Shown: positions 18,843-26,533 of the stretch, piece after piece
Position numbering within the stretch: position 1 is the first letter of the stretch
Layout of the letters: each line of letters opens with the position of its first letter
DNA from: Pseudomonadota bacterium
GTDB lineage: Bacteria; Cyanobacteriota; Vampirovibrionia; Obscuribacterales; Obscuribacteraceae
Direction of reading: 5' to 3'
Length of the DNA stretch: 64,000 bases
NCBI GenBank assembly: GCA_021325555.1
Contig: JAJPGY010000012.1
Location: 62,001 to 126,000, forward strand
The notes under the pieces: generated by a model
Databases searched by the model: none
Seen by the model: the letters and a program-made list of their open reading frames with translations, nothing else
What the model was told of the DNA's origin: nothing
Made by a program: the position numbers and the translations under genes

Positions 18843-19581
18843 GACCATGAGTTCCGTCTCAAAAAGAGTTCTTGTCGCGCTCAGCCTGATCCTGTCAGCC
18901 GGGTCGGCGTGCCAGCCGGCGAGCGCCTACTACTTCGGTTTCTCGCCGTACGGCTTCGGCGGACTGGGCGGCTACATGCTCTGGCCTCTGCAGTCGATGT
19001 TCTATGGGTTCTCCAATCCCTACGTCAGCTATACGCGCGCGATGACTTACCCGGGGCTGTGGAACGGCTCATCCGGCTTCTACAACCCGCTCAGGCTGCC
19101 GCCTGTGTACCCGCCCAATTACATGGGCACTCAGGATTACCAGGATCCGGAGCCGATAAGCGATCCGCGAGAGCGGACGCGGGCGTCCAGACCGGCTCCC
19201 TTCGTCAAGGATCAGGTCGTGTCGGCCGGCTGGAACAACCGGGCGCCGCAGAGCGCCCAAGGGCCTGCGCCGGCGCCATCTCCGGTGCCGCTTGCGGTCC
19301 CCGGCGCGGCAGCTCAGGCTGGCCCGTCCGGCATAAACGCGCCGCTTGCAGCCGGATTCGTCGACCGCGTCAACAGGAACTTCAACGGCAACATCAGGGA
19401 TGCGCTCTCCGACCCGGACACTTGCACATGGGCAAAGGCGATCGGGCTCATCGGTTCCGATGATCCGTTTGCCGGCAATCTCACGAGCGAGCACGTGGAT
19501 CTCGTCAGGCGGATTCTGGAAGACCCCTCCCTGGATGCCGCACACAAGGTCGATGCTGCGCGGGCACTGATTAAGCGCTGA
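18841..19581 (+). CDS. Secreted hypothetical protein, Gly/Tyr/Pro-rich
   Basis: The protein begins with a basic region and hydrophobic core (KRVLVALSLILSAGSACQPASA), a signal peptide whose cysteine could allow lipoprotein processing, though the lipobox is imperfect. A Gly/Tyr/Phe/Pro-rich segment follows (YYFGFSPYGFGGLGGY), then a proline/alanine-rich linker and a C-terminal helical domain of about 80 residues with a single cysteine in DPDTCTW. No known family is recognised. ATG codons at 18841 and 18847 are both possible; neither has a strong ribosome binding site. Its stop codon directly abuts folC. Confidence 0.7.
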   Translation: MTMSSVSKRVLVALSLILSAGSACQPASAYYFGFSPYGFGGLGGYMLWPLQSMFYGFSNPYVSYTRAMTYPGLWNGSSGFYNPLRLPPVYPPNYMGTQDYQDPEPISDPRERTRASRPAPFVKDQVVSAGWNNRAPQSAQGPAPAPSPVPLAVPGAAAQAGPSGINAPLAAGFVDRVNRNFNGNIRDALSDPDTCTWAKAIGLIGSDDPFAGNLTSEHVDLVRRILEDPSLDAAHKVDAARALIKR

Positions 19582-19584
19582 TTG

Positions 19585-20925
19585 GTGAATTACCGGCAAG
19601 CCCTGGCATTCATGAAGTCCTTCCCCGATATGGAGTGGGGAACGGCTCCTGCCGACAGCTTCACCATGAGCCTGGATTCGATGAAGTCGCTGCTGGCTCG
19701 ACTGGGCAATCCTCAGGACGGGCGGCGAACGGTGCACATAACCGGCTCCAAGGGCAAGGGCAGCACAAGCACATTTATCGCCTCGATTTTGAGGCATGCG
19801 GGACAGAAGACCGCGCTTTATATCAGCCCGCACCTGAGCGACTACAGGGAGCGGATCCAGATCGACTCCCGGCTCATTAGCGAGGAGGAGTTCGCGGAGG
19901 AGATCGAGCGGATGCGCGACGCGGTGGAGGCGGAGCATGGAAGCGGCAACGGGCCGATAGTCAACTTTGGAATATCGACGGCACTGTTCTTTCAATTCGC
20001 AGCCAGGCAGAACGTCGACTGGCAGGTTGTGGAAGTCGGGCTGGGCGGCAGGGACGATGCCACCAACGTAATGGCGGACAAGGATCTGGCGGTAATCACG
20101 CCGATCAGCGTCGAGCACGCTGCCATTCTCGGAAGCACACCGGCGGAGATCGCTTCTCACAAAGCCGGTATCATCGTGCCAGGCTCCGTGGCAGTGCTCG
20201 CGCCGCAAAACGATCCGGCGGTGAAGCCGGTGATCGAAAAACGATGCCGCGACGTCGGCGCGGATCTGGCTGATGTCAGGGAGCTGTACACATACAAGTT
20301 TCTGGAGCTGGACACCGGCAAGCAGCGCGGCATGTGCCGGGGCGCGGGGCGGACGATCGAGTTTGAATTGAGCTTGCTCGGACGGCACCAGATTGTCAAC
20401 GCCACGGTGGCTGTCGCGGCGGCGGACGCATTGAAGGCTCGCGGTTTGAAGATAAGCGATGAAGAGATTGCCGCCGGGCTGGCCGCCGCGCGCCTGCCGG
20501 GGCGCCTGGAGGTTGTGGGAAGGCGACCGCTCGTCGTGCTCGATTGCGCGCACAACGGGGAGTCTGCCCGGGTTTTGCGCCAGGCCTTGCAAGAGACATT
20601 TTCTTTTCGCAATTGCGTCCTAGTGCTGGGCGTCAACAGGGATAAGGATGTCGCGGCGATTCTCGATGAGCTGGCGCCCATCTCCAGCCGCCTGATCGCC
20701 ACGAGATCCCTCAATCCCCGCGCGGCGGATCCGGAGGACATAGCGAGCAGAGCCATTGCTTTCGGAAAGGGTGAACGCATGGTTACCGGCAGCGTGACTG
20801 AGGCTGTCGCCGCGGCACTGGATCTGGCCTCGGCGGAAGATTTGATCTGTGTCACCGGCTCTTTGTATGTGGTGGCGGAAGCTCGCGAGAAGCTTCTCGA
20901 ATCCCCCGGCAAAACTCTGGGGTGA
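19585..20925 (+). CDS. folC: Folylpolyglutamate synthase/dihydrofolate synthase family protein
   Basis: FolC adds glutamate to folate, and in bacteria often also to dihydropteroate, using ATP. The protein of about 446 residues is a Mur-ligase-type enzyme with P-loop GSKGKGSTS, SPHLSDYRERI, the conserved EVGLGGRDDATN and the C-terminal LDCAHN motif. The start is taken as GTG at 19585 because VNYRQALAF fits the usual FolC N-terminus; a TTG lies one codon earlier. The gene begins within a few bases of the upstream stop, implying translational coupling to the secreted protein, which is an odd functional pairing. Confidence 0.88.
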   Translation: MNYRQALAFMKSFPDMEWGTAPADSFTMSLDSMKSLLARLGNPQDGRRTVHITGSKGKGSTSTFIASILRHAGQKTALYISPHLSDYRERIQIDSRLISEEEFAEEIERMRDAVEAEHGSGNGPIVNFGISTALFFQFAARQNVDWQVVEVGLGGRDDATNVMADKDLAVITPISVEHAAILGSTPAEIASHKAGIIVPGSVAVLAPQNDPAVKPVIEKRCRDVGADLADVRELYTYKFLELDTGKQRGMCRGAGRTIEFELSLLGRHQIVNATVAVAAADALKARGLKISDEEIAAGLAAARLPGRLEVVGRRPLVVLDCAHNGESARVLRQALQETFSFRNCVLVLGVNRDKDVAAILDELAPISSRLIATRSLNPRAADPEDIASRAIAFGKGERMVTGSVTEAVAAALDLASAEDLICVTGSLYVVAEAREKLLESPGKTLG

Positions 20926-21171
20926 GTTCCGTTCTGCCTTCTGAACCTTTTGCAAATCGGCCTTTAGGTTGATTTATCGCGCGCCCGCAAGCTGGAGAAT
21001 TGCAATCCAGTGAGCTCGGTTACAGGAAAGTGCAAGATCGTGCTCATGACATCTGTTGCTTTAGCGGCTGGGGCTATGATGGTTTTACAGGGCGGCAGCG
21101 AGCTTGCAAGCGGGAATGTTTACTGCTCATCTGTCATCTCGATTCACGTGAACCAGGAGGAGATCTGACTC
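20926..21171 (+). other. Promoter region of the cydAB operon
   Basis: About 245 bp with no gene. It is presumed to carry the cydAB promoter; no clear regulator site was identified. Confidence 0.4.
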
Positions 21172-22503
21172 ATGGACGCACTTGCCTGGCATCGCTTTCA
21201 GTTCGCGTTCACAGTTACTTACCACTACCTCTTTCCCCAGCTCACCATGGGGCTGGCGCTTCTTATAGTCGTCTTCAAATGGCTGGCGCTCAAGCTCAAC
21301 AGCGAGCAGTACAACGATGTGGCGCGCTTCTGGGTGAGGATCTTCACCATCAATTTCGCCGTGGGAGTAGTAACCGGTATTCCGCTTGAATTCGAGTTCG
21401 GGACCAACTGGGCCAGGTTCTCCAATTTTGCCGGCGGGGTGATCGGCATGACGCTGGCGATGGAGGGGATGTTCGCCTTTTTTGCCGAGTCGGCTTTTCT
21501 CGGGCTTCTGCTGTTCGGCGAGCGCAAGCTGGGGCCGCCAGGCCATTTCCTGGCGGCGGTCATGGTATTTCTCGGATCGTGGCTTTCCGGATATTTCATC
21601 ATCGTGACCAATGCGTTCATGCAGCATCCGGTCGGCTATAGCGTCGCCGGCGATGGCAGCCTGCAGCTGGCCGACGCCTGGGCGTTTCTCCTCAATCCCT
21701 GGGCGTTCTGGCAATATCTGCACAATATGTGCGCCGCCGTCGTCACCTCCAGCTTCGTTGTCACCGCGGTGGGCGCGTACTGGGCGCTCATGAGGCAGCA
21801 TGAGGCCCACGCACGCATCTGCCTGAAGGTCGGCGTCATAGCCGGCCTGATCTCCTGCTGCCTGCAGCTGTTTCCCACCGGCGACCAGCACGGCAAGCTG
21901 GTTGCCGCCTACCAGAAGCCGGCGCTGGCGGCCATGGAAGGCAAGTTTGAAAGCAGCTCGCATGCGGAGCTGGCCATCATCGGGCAGCCTGACATGACCC
22001 GGCGCCACCTGGAGAATCCAATTTTCGTCCCCCAGGTCCTGAGTTATCTCGCCTATGGCTCCTTCGGGGCGATCGTCGAGGGGATGAACGACATACCGCG
22101 GGATCAACTGCCGGACAATGTCGAGCTGCTTTACTATGCCTACCACATCATGGTCGGGCTGGGAACAATCTTCATCTTGCTCATGGCAGTCTCCGTCTTC
22201 ATGCTGTGGAGGGGCAAACTTTACGGCAATCGCCCGCTGCTCTGGCTGCTCATGCTGGCGTTTCCTTTTCCGTACATCGCCACCACGGCCGGCTGGATGG
22301 TGGCGGAACTCGGGCGCCAGCCCTGGACAGTCTGGGGTCTCCAGCGCACCGCCCACGGCACCTCGCCGCTGGTTCACGGCGGCAACGTCGTCTGGAGCGC
22401 CCTGGGATTCATGGGGCTTTATCTGGTTGTCGGGGTTCTGTTTCTCTACCTGGTGACCGGGCAGATCGCTAAAGGGCCGGCAAGGCTGGCCCGGACACAT
22501 TAG
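21172..22503 (+). CDS. cydA: Cytochrome bd-type quinol oxidase subunit I
   Basis: CydA is the haem-bearing subunit of the high-affinity, non-pumping terminal oxidase in the cytoplasmic membrane. The 443-residue protein has about nine membrane segments. The N-terminal AWHRFQFAFTVTYHYLFPQL carries the axial histidine of haem b595, and GRQPWTVWGLQRT is the conserved quinol-side block. The length is short for E. coli CydA (522 aa), and the region after the quinol-binding segment indicates a short Q-loop, as in the cyanide-insensitive oxidase (CIO) branch. AGGAGG precedes the ATG at 21172. cydB follows after 11 bases. Confidence 0.93.
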   Translation: MDALAWHRFQFAFTVTYHYLFPQLTMGLALLIVVFKWLALKLNSEQYNDVARFWVRIFTINFAVGVVTGIPLEFEFGTNWARFSNFAGGVIGMTLAMEGMFAFFAESAFLGLLLFGERKLGPPGHFLAAVMVFLGSWLSGYFIIVTNAFMQHPVGYSVAGDGSLQLADAWAFLLNPWAFWQYLHNMCAAVVTSSFVVTAVGAYWALMRQHEAHARICLKVGVIAGLISCCLQLFPTGDQHGKLVAAYQKPALAAMEGKFESSSHAELAIIGQPDMTRRHLENPIFVPQVLSYLAYGSFGAIVEGMNDIPRDQLPDNVELLYYAYHIMVGLGTIFILLMAVSVFMLWRGKLYGNRPLLWLLMLAFPFPYIATTAGWMVAELGRQPWTVWGLQRTAHGTSPLVHGGNVVWSALGFMGLYLVVGVLFLYLVTGQIAKGPARLARTH

Positions 22504-22514
22504 GAGAAGAGATC

Positions 22515-23561
22515 ATGCATGCTCTCTGGTACGCGATTATCGCCGTGATGTTGAGCGTCTATGTCGTCCTTGACGGCTTCGATTTCGGCGCCGGCATTTT
22601 GCACCTCTTTGTCGCGCGAACGGATGAGGATCGCAAGCAGGTGTTCAACGCCATAGGGCCGTTCTGGAACGGCAACGAGGTGTGGCTGCTGGCCTCGGGC
22701 GGGCTTATCGTGTTCGCCTTTCCCCGGGTCTATGCGGCCGGCTTCAGCGGCTTCTATTTGCCGCTCATGATGGTGCTCTGGCTCCTGGTTGTGCGCGGGC
22801 TGTCCATCGAGTTTCGCTCCCGGGAGAGCAACCCGCTGTGGCGAGCTTTCTGGGACACCTGTTTCTTTGCCGCCTCGCTGGTTCTGGCTGTCGTCTTCGG
22901 GGCGGCCCTGGGCAACGTGATTCGGGGCGTGCCGCTTCTTGCCAGCGGATATTTCGACGGGCCGCTCTTTACCGATTTCGCACCCGGGCGCTATCCCGGC
23001 GTGCTCGACTGGTACACGGTGGCGGTCGGCGTTTTTGCCGCGCTTGTGCTTGCCGGGCACGGTGCGCTGTTTCTGGCGTACAAGACCGTCGATGCGGTCA
23101 GGGACCGCTGCATCCGGGCGGCAAAGCTCCTCTGGCCCACGATTTTGATTTTCAGCGTCATCGTCACCTATCTGACCTGGGTCGTCCGGCCGGGCGTTTA
23201 CGAATCACTGCTCACCCGGCCGTGGACCTGGCTGCTGGCGCTGATGATCATTGCCGGTTTCGCGGGTGTGTTTCTGTCGCTGTGGCGGGGCAGGGAGCTG
23301 TGCGCCTTTGCCGGGTCGGTCGGCGTCATTGTCGGGCTTCTGGCGGCCACGGCCGCCGGCATGTTCCCGAACATGCTCATCTCGACCGTCGATCCGGCCT
23401 ACACGCTCACCGCCTTCAACGCGTCGGCGTCGATGCACGGCTTGCGGATCGGGCTTTACTGGTGGGTTCCCGCTACTCTGCTGACGGCGCTGTACTTCTC
23501 CAACCTTTACCGCGTCTTTCGCGGCAAGATCGAGACCGGCGAGGATGCGTACGGACATTAA
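22515..23561 (+). CDS. cydB: Cytochrome bd-type quinol oxidase subunit II
   Basis: CydB is the second integral membrane subunit, needed for haem insertion and assembly of the bd oxidase. The 348-residue protein begins with the hallmark YAIIAVMLSVYVVLDGFDFG and has GPFWNGNEVWL next; both are diagnostic of CydB. It has about eight membrane helices. AGGAGA lies upstream of the ATG at 22515. The operon is cydA-cydB only: no cydX-like peptide or cydCD transporter genes are seen. The downstream 700 bp carry no gene. Confidence 0.93.
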   Translation: MHALWYAIIAVMLSVYVVLDGFDFGAGILHLFVARTDEDRKQVFNAIGPFWNGNEVWLLASGGLIVFAFPRVYAAGFSGFYLPLMMVLWLLVVRGLSIEFRSRESNPLWRAFWDTCFFAASLVLAVVFGAALGNVIRGVPLLASGYFDGPLFTDFAPGRYPGVLDWYTVAVGVFAALVLAGHGALFLAYKTVDAVRDRCIRAAKLLWPTILIFSVIVTYLTWVVRPGVYESLLTRPWTWLLALMIIAGFAGVFLSLWRGRELCAFAGSVGVIVGLLAATAAGMFPNMLISTVDPAYTLTAFNASASMHGLRIGLYWWVPATLLTALYFSNLYRVFRGKIETGEDAYGH

Positions 23562-24278
23562 GCCGCAGCGCGCGGGTCACGCCTCACCCGGCTTAGCGCG
23601 CTTCTCCTTGATGTCTCATGTCTGCTTCATTGCGCGGAGAAACTTGAGGGTCGGGCGGCTGTCACTGCTGTGCTGGCGACCGGCCGGTTTGCGCGGCTGT
23701 GAGCGGGTAGCGTTAGCTGCGTGAACCTGAAGGAGGGCGGGCAGGGGCGTTGTGATGATCTTGAACTCATGATTCAAGCTGAAGAATGGACGGGAAACTT
23801 AAAACCTTGATCCGGTAATAAAACTCAGCTACTTACACGAGCTGCTGATCAAACTTCACACTTTGTTGATCGGTCTTGAGAACTGATTTGCAAACCCAAT
23901 AGGGTAGCGCGATTCCTTCGTTAAACCCATACGTATCTCGGCAACTTAGACCGACAAAGTAAGACAGAAGCCCCTTGTGACAGATCGAGCTCCCGTTGAT
24001 CGGGAGTCAGGGGAAAGCAACTACACATCAACACCACACCCCTGTAAGCGGGCGGGGCATGCCTCGCCCTACGGGCTTGGCGCTGGGCAACGGCCGGGGC
24101 GCTTTTCCTGTGCGTCTTATCGCTTATTGCAATCCTGTAAGCGGGCGGGGCATGCCCCGCCCCTACGGGCTTGGCGCTGGGCAACGGCCGGGGCGCTTTT
24201 CCTGTGCGTCTCATCGCTTATTGCAATTCTGTGACGCGGGCGGGGCATGCCTCGCCCCTGCAGTGCTGGAGGCCAACC
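23562..24278. other. Non-coding region with a 93-bp tandem repeat
   Basis: About 715 bp. The first 480 bases show nothing recognisable. The last 240 hold 2.3 copies of a 93-94 bp tandem unit, each carrying a GC-rich palindrome, ending just before the nadD ribosome binding site. Confidence 0.6.
24041..24262. repeat. 93-bp tandem repeat with embedded palindromes
   Basis: Unit 1 is 24041-24133 and unit 2 is 24134-24227; they differ at only a few bases. A truncated third copy covers about 24229-24262. Each begins CCTGTAAGCGGGCGGGGCAT and contains the GGCATGCC-type palindrome followed by a conserved non-palindromic tail ending CGCTTATTGCAAT. The array sits in the 5' region of the NAD gene cluster. 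Confidence 0.8.
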
Positions 24279-24971
24279 ATGAAACGAATCTATGAGATTG
24301 GCGTGATGGGCGGAACCTTCAACCCCATTCACGACAAGCATCTGATTGTGGCTCAGGCTGCGGTGGACCAGTTCTCCCTCAGCGAGCTGCTAATCATTCC
24401 TAACGGCACCCCGCCGCACAAGAAGTCCGGTGTGCTGGATGCCGAAAGCCGCTTCGAGATGGCTGTTGCCGGGGCTGCCGGCAACCCGCGCTTTACGGTG
24501 TCACGGGTGGAGATCGACCGCGAGGGTCCTTCCTACACCGTGGACACGCTGCGCCTGCTGCGTGCTCAGTACGCGAAGGAGCTCGGCTTGCGCCGCTTTC
24601 GCTTGAACCTGATCATCGGCGAGGACAACGTCAGCCAGATTCACAGCTGGCACGAGGATGGCGAGATCTTCAAGCTTGCCGGACGGATCCTCATCGCCCC
24701 GCGCTACACGGTCGACCCGGAACGCGAGCGGCAGTGGCTCTCCGTCCTGCAGACCCACGCAGCCGAGCACGGCTGCACGATCGAGGTCGGCGTGATCGAT
24801 TGCCCGACCTCCTCGGTTTCCAGCACAGCCATCCGCGAGTGGATTTGTGCGGGCCGTTCCGTTCGGTACCTCGTGCCTCCGGCGGTCTACGAAATTCTCG
24901 AACGGAAAGGTCACTACAAGCAACGAACCCGATCCCGCAAGCGCTGCAATCTCAAAGGGCGCCGGGGTTAA
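24279..24971 (+). CDS. nadD: Nicotinate-nucleotide adenylyltransferase
   Basis: NadD joins nicotinate mononucleotide (and sometimes NMN) with ATP to give the dinucleotide. The 230-residue protein has the nucleotidyltransferase motif GGTFNPIHDKH, the pocket segment IPNGTPPHKK, a PSYTVDTLR block and the C-terminal SSVSSTAIREWI (family ISSTxIR). The ATG at 24279 has GGAGG 6 bases upstream. It opens the NAD cluster, followed by a small membrane protein, a Prs-like protein, a NAMPT-like enzyme and NadE. The C-terminal tail is basic (KQRTRSRKR) and longer than usual. Whether it prefers NaMN or NMN cannot be told, but NMN use would match the NAMPT-like neighbour. Confidence 0.9.
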   Translation: MKRIYEIGVMGGTFNPIHDKHLIVAQAAVDQFSLSELLIIPNGTPPHKKSGVLDAESRFEMAVAGAAGNPRFTVSRVEIDREGPSYTVDTLRLLRAQYAKELGLRRFRLNLIIGEDNVSQIHSWHEDGEIFKLAGRILIAPRYTVDPERERQWLSVLQTHAAEHGCTIEVGVIDCPTSSVSSTAIREWICAGRSVRYLVPPAVYEILERKGHYKQRTRSRKRCNLKGRRG

Positions 24972-24987
24972 TGCAAAGGAGCTGCCC

Positions 24988-25440
24988 GTGAATCTCTCAA
25001 CCGCAAGTTTGATCCTGGCTATCACCGCAGCCGCTATGGCGGTGATTTACTTCTTCGTTCGCCGCAAGGCCAGTGCCGCCTATTGGGAGCTGCAACTTTC
25101 CGAAGGCGACGCCATCGCGCCGGCGCGAGAGGCATACTGGCGAGCCGATCGTGCGCAAAAGGGATCCGGTCTCGCCTGCGTCGCTTGTTACGCGGCCACC
25201 TTCGCCGTCCTGATTGCCGGTCAGGCGACCCGACGGCTCCCGCAACAGCCGTCCCTTTTCTCGGCAGACACGGCCTCCATAATTCTGGCCAGTCTGGCGA
25301 TGATGGCGGTTGTCCTTGTCGCGAGCATCTACAACGGCCGCGATTTCGAGATGCGCATGAAGGCTGAAACCATGCGCATTGAGCAAGAGAGCCGCCGGCG
25401 CAGGGAGGAGCTGGCGCGCAGCAGCGGGAAGGAGGACTGA
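24988..25440 (+). CDS. Small membrane protein inside the NAD cluster, 150 aa
   Basis: The protein has three hydrophobic helices (about residues 6-22, 66-84 and 100-118) and a charged C-terminal helix rich in Arg and Glu (MRIEQESRRRREELARSS). No family is recognised. It starts with GTG at 24988, supported by AAGGAG 6 bases upstream. Its stop TGA is followed one base later by the ATG of the Prs-like gene, so translation is coupled. A place in the NAD pathway, for example as a membrane anchor or transporter helper, is only suggested by its position. Confidence 0.65.
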   Translation: MNLSTASLILAITAAAMAVIYFFVRRKASAAYWELQLSEGDAIAPAREAYWRADRAQKGSGLACVACYAATFAVLIAGQATRRLPQQPSLFSADTASIILASLAMMAVVLVASIYNGRDFEMRMKAETMRIEQESRRRREELARSSGKED

Positions 25441-25441
25441 T

Positions 25442-26386
25442 ATGAGCGCACGAAAACGGACGAAACCGCTTATCTTCTGCACCGCCAGCTACCAGTACAT
25501 GCTGGACGCTCTGGCGGCGACCGGCGACTTCACGCGCGGCAAGCTGGAGCGACACCGTTTTCCGGACGGCGAGCTCTACGACCGCATCGCCGGCAACGTC
25601 AGCCGCAGGGACGTCGTCCTCGTCGGCGGCACCATCTCCGCCGAGGACACGCTGGAGCTCTATGACCTGGGCTCGGCGCTGGTCAAGTATGGCGCCCGCA
25701 GCCTGACCACCGTCATCCCCTATTTCGGCTACTCCACCATGGAGCGCGCCGTCAAGCCGGGCGAGGTGGTGAAGGCGAAGACACGGGCCCGGCTTTTGTC
25801 CAGCATCCCGCCGGCCAGCGAGGGCAACCGCTTCGTCCTCATGGACCTGCACAGCGAGGGCATTCCCCACTACTTCGAGGGCGGTGCCACGACGTTCCAT
25901 GTCTACTGCAAGGACGCCGTCAAGCGCATCTGCAAGCGGCTGGCTCGCGGCGGCGACTTTGTGCTCGGCTCCACCGACGCCGGGCGGGCCAAGTGGGTCG
26001 AGTCGCTGGCCGGCGACATGGGCGTCTCCTGCGCGATCATCCTCAAGCGCCGGATCGACGCCAGAACCACGAAGGTAACCGGTGTGTCCGCCGACGTCAA
26101 AGGCAAGATCGTGATCATCTACGATGACATGATCCGCACCGGTGGCTCGGCGAAGATGGCTGCGCAAGCCTACCTCGACGCCGGGGCCGCGAAGGTCTAT
26201 CTCATCTGCACGCACTGCCTGCTCCCCGGCGACTCCCTCAAGGGTCTCGAGGAGAGCGGTCTGTTCGCTCAGATCGTGGTCACCGACACCCATCCCCGGG
26301 CGCGCGACCTGGCAGGCCAGTTCCTCGAGGTCGAGCCGGTCGGGGACCTGCTCGCCAGGGAGCTGCGCACCGGGCTGAAGCTGTAG
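25442..26386 (+). CDS. Divergent ribose-phosphate pyrophosphokinase-like protein
   Basis: The 314-residue protein has the Prs fold: FPDGELYDRI near residue 41, DLHSEGIPHYF (canonical DLHAxQIQGFF) and the PRPP loop VIIYDDMIRTGGSAKMAA. The ATP-binding loop is altered: the canonical YARQDR reads YSTMERA, and the region after it (VKPGEVVKAKTRA) differs from class I Prs. Prs makes PRPP from ribose 5-phosphate and ATP, feeding the phosphoribosyltransferase encoded next. An alternative is an enzyme acting on another ribose phosphate, such as ADP-ribose, as in phage NAD-reconstitution pairs. GGAGG precedes the ATG at 25442. Confidence 0.8.
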   Translation: MSARKRTKPLIFCTASYQYMLDALAATGDFTRGKLERHRFPDGELYDRIAGNVSRRDVVLVGGTISAEDTLELYDLGSALVKYGARSLTTVIPYFGYSTMERAVKPGEVVKAKTRARLLSSIPPASEGNRFVLMDLHSEGIPHYFEGGATTFHVYCKDAVKRICKRLARGGDFVLGSTDAGRAKWVESLAGDMGVSCAIILKRRIDARTTKVTGVSADVKGKIVIIYDDMIRTGGSAKMAAQAYLDAGAAKVYLICTHCLLPGDSLKGLEESGLFAQIVVTDTHPRARDLAGQFLEVEPVGDLLARELRTGLKL

Positions 26387-26408
26387 CGGCCCACCGAAGA
26401 GCCTCGTA

Positions 26409-26448
26409 GGGGCGGATTGCATCCGCCCCGGGCGCATGCAATGCGCCC
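26409..26448. repeat. Paired palindromes, TTGCATCC family
   Basis: GGGGCGGAT-TGC-ATCCGCCCC (26409-26429) is followed at once by GGGCGCAT-GCA-ATGCGCCC (26430-26448). A related pair lies at 61980-62015. Both sit between genes. Confidence 0.7.
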
Positions 26449-26479
26449 CGACGGGCGAAAGGTGATCTCTTGCAACGAG

Positions 26480-26503
26480 GCGCCGCCTTTGCAAAGGCGG
26501 CGC
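26480..26503. repeat. 24-bp perfect palindrome upstream of the NAMPT-like gene
   Basis: GCGCCGCCTTTG is followed directly by its reverse complement CAAAGGCGGCGC. The hairpin lies 20 bases before the ribosome binding site of the next gene and could act as a terminator or a processing/stability element. Confidence 0.6.
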
Positions 26504-26533
26504 GCTTTCGCATGTCTCAAGGAGACAACATCC

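Noticed and set aside
24041..24262. CRISPR array
   Set aside because: There are only 2.3 copies, the units are about 93 bp, and no variable spacers separate short repeats.
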